Shown one piece after another: positions 62,706 to 64,000 of a stretch of 64,000 nt of DNA. The notes beneath the pieces are model-generated. The model had not been told where the DNA came from and did not search any database. It was given only the letters and a program-made list of their open reading frames with translations. The translations under genes were made by a program, and so were the position numbers. Position 1 is the first letter of the stretch. Each line of letters opens with the position of its first letter. This stretch comes from Nannochloropsis oceanica (lineage: Eukaryota; Sar; Eustigmatophyceae; Eustigmatales; Monodopsidaceae). The stretch is taken from contig CP038134.1 in the NCBI GenBank assembly GCA_004519485.1, positions 868,001-932,000 on the forward strand. Reading direction: 5' to 3'.

Positions 62706-63898
62706 ATACCGCGGAGAAATCTTGCTCCCTCCCCGCCCTCTCCCTCTTCCTCCTCCCTCTTCCTCGTCATACTCATTCGCCTGCTGCTGGCCAAGGAACC
62801 TCTGTCCTCCCATCCCCACGGGCGAGCCCGCCGGCGTCTCCTCCCAACCCTCCTCCTTCACCTCCTCCTCCGCTCCCTCCATTCCTCCGCTCCCCCCTTC
62901 TCCCCCTCCCCGGACATCCACCCACTCTCTGACCAAGATCCGTTGTGCCCTCCCTATTTCCCGACTAACCTTGTCCCTCTCTTTTTTTGTCATGGGCCGA
63001 ATCCCCTCCCCCCGCGCCTTGGCCTTCAGCCCCTCGATAAACGAACACGTTCCATATCTCCTCCCTCCCTCCCCCCCCTCCCTCCCCGCGCGCCACAGCC
63101 GCTACCGCCGTCGGGACCTGCAAGTCCGCCATCTGCCCTGCCACAAACTCGGCATTTTCCAGAAGAGCCATCTCGTTCACTTTGCCATGCGTCTCCCGCA
63201 CGATCCACGTCAAAATGTCATCATACCTCCCAGAGGGTAGCTGCCTGTACGCCTGCACTAGCTCCTTGGCCGTTAACGCACACAGTTTAAACTTCCTCCC
63301 CGCACCTTTATACATGCGGGCATACAACGGGTGCGGATGTAGAAATGACACCGTGGTTCCAGCCAGCTTATACCACACACCCGAGGCACTCACCACCCAC
63401 AGGACAGCCTCCCCATCGAGCATGTAATCAATGCACCATTCCGTGATCTCTGGCAAAAACACCCGCAAGCCCACCCGATCCCAATCCTCTTCCTCCTTCC
63501 CTACCTCCCCCCCTTCCTCCTTCCATTCCTTCCCAGCTTCTGCCCTTGCGGCTGCTTCTTCCTCCCCGAGTACACGCAGGCGCTTCAAAGCACTCCCGCC
63601 TCCCTCCCCTCCTCCCCCCCCTCCTCCTCCTCCCATGTGCTCGGGCCTCAAACGAATCTTGAGTTTGATACCTCCCCCTCCCCCTCCCCTTCCTCCTCCT
63701 TCTCCTCCTCCTACTGCTGCTGCTGCTGCTTGTGGTGGTGGTTGCTGATTCCCTCCCTCACTTGCAACCGACAAGGACATGCCTGAGGCGGACGAGGGCA
63801 CACCTCCTTCCTTCCCTCCTTCCCTCTTCTTGTCTTTCTTAGGCGGGGCGATGAAGTCTGCTGGAAGAACAGTGCCGAAGCCCACGAGCTTTTGTTTC
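56808..63898 (-). CDS. Giant chromatin protein: RFTS-DDT-bromodomain-WHIM-PDZ-bromodomain (5' partial)
   Basis: A 5' exon (acceptor CTCCAG, from 63898) leads through a small intron near 63060-63105 (exact borders unclear) into a 2061-codon exon ending at 56808; earlier exons lie beyond the window. The first part has an RFTS-like domain as in DNMT1: EITEWCIDYML, VWYKLAGTTVSF, DDILTWI, ALLENAEFVAGQM. In the long exon (residues counted from 62993): a DDT domain ~255-315 (LRLTPFPLSWLEHAVM), bromodomain 1 ~430-600 with an acidic insert (YLAVIEEPMDLGTVL; VWANCEKYHGPDAPL), WHIM motifs ~680-780 (LPIKTRVLILKWLADEA; MGFDRHNRRYWTFPGD), a PDZ-like domain ~925-985 (MGINVNDRIVLVNGKLIDG), bromodomain 2 ~1290-1385 (VYPDYYTMIESPMDFTTLL), then Pro/Gln/Ser-rich sequence and a tudor-like LQTEWDSGEADFLNPW ~1925. 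DDT-WHIM proteins partner ISWI remodellers. Confidence 0.8.
57862..57912. repeat. GGTGCT hexanucleotide array encoding (PA)n
   Basis: GCTGGTGCTGGTGCTGGT on the plus strand encodes alternating Pro-Ala in the C-terminal low-complexity region of the chromatin protein. Confidence 0.9.
62661..62705. repeat. CTG run encoding polyglutamine
   Basis: A perfect CTG/CAG run of about 15 units encodes polyGln near the start of the long exon of the chromatin protein. Confidence 0.92.
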
Positions 63899-64000
63899 CT
63901 GGAGGGAGAAAGGGAAGGGGGGGGAGGGGGTTAGTCGTTTCGATGGATGCCCACACAAGACAAAGCCGTCCGGCCGCAGATATTTGTGAGGGAGGCAGGA

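Noticed and set aside
62580-63290. Plus-strand Leu/Pro-rich frames opposite the chromatin gene
   Set aside because: Antisense shadows of polyGln and Gly/Glu-rich coding sequence; no conserved motif.

Overview
The window is nuclear DNA from a eukaryote, most probably a unicellular stramenopile alga of the eustigmatophyte type (Nannochloropsis/Microchloropsis-like). That placement is inference. It rests on a red-lineage light-harvesting protein with a signal-peptide/ASA-F plastid leader, a ubiquitin-conjugating enzyme with a secretory leader (as expected for the symbiont-derived ERAD-like machinery, SELMA, of secondary red plastids), compact genes with few GT-AG introns, and abundant (GGGA)n/(CCCT)n tracts in introns, UTRs and coding regions. 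I see no transposon, CRISPR array, rRNA or convincing tRNA.

Layout: 1-1082 3' end of an ATG11/FIP200-like autophagy scaffold (+); 1668-3677 MON1 (-); 3977-5836 tail-anchored FKBP-TPR immunophilin (-, 3 exons); 6483-10883 full ABCB transporter (+, 3 exons); 11583-14071 TBC1D22-like Rab-GAP (+); 15042-16691 MRM2/FtsJ-like rRNA 2'-O-methyltransferase (+, 4 exons); 17998-18189 possible small membrane protein (+); 19948-20217 dynein light chain LC8 (-); 21012-21733 small heat-shock (HSP20) gene or pseudogene (+); 22412-24103 UBE2W-like E2 with a secretory leader (+, 3 exons); 24545-27415 Rab-like GTPase fused to an SH2 domain (-); 27829-28821 YIPF5/YIP1 (+, 2 exons); 29499-32410 DGAT2 (-, 7 exons); 33243-34719 prohibitin-2 (-, 4 exons); 35784-36524 LHCR-type antenna protein (-); 37969-38355 unknown exon (+); 38818-41445 ATG7 (-); 42024-43784 organellar glutamyl-tRNA synthetase (-); 44287-46818 mitochondrial EF-G2/GFM2 (+); 47088-51968 TBC1D23-like (+); 53359-54396 PX-domain sorting-nexin-like protein (-); 54494-~55165 unknown candidate gene (-); 56808-63898 very large RFTS-DDT-bromodomain-WHIM-PDZ-bromodomain chromatin protein (-, 5' end beyond the window).

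The gene set leans to membrane traffic and autophagy (ATG11, MON1, two TBC proteins, Rab-SH2, YIP1, PX protein, ATG7) and organelle translation or maintenance (MRM2-like, GluRS, EF-G2, prohibitin). Two divergent pairs are functionally suggestive: GluRS with EF-G2, and Rab-SH2 with YIP1. The strongest novelties are the Rab-SH2 fusion, whose SH2 fold is interrupted by a long low-complexity insert and whose GTPase motifs are degenerate; the RFTS/DDT/PDZ/double-bromodomain architecture; and the leader-bearing UBE2W-type E2. Exon boundaries were read by hand from splice consensus and frame continuity and have not been tested against transcripts.
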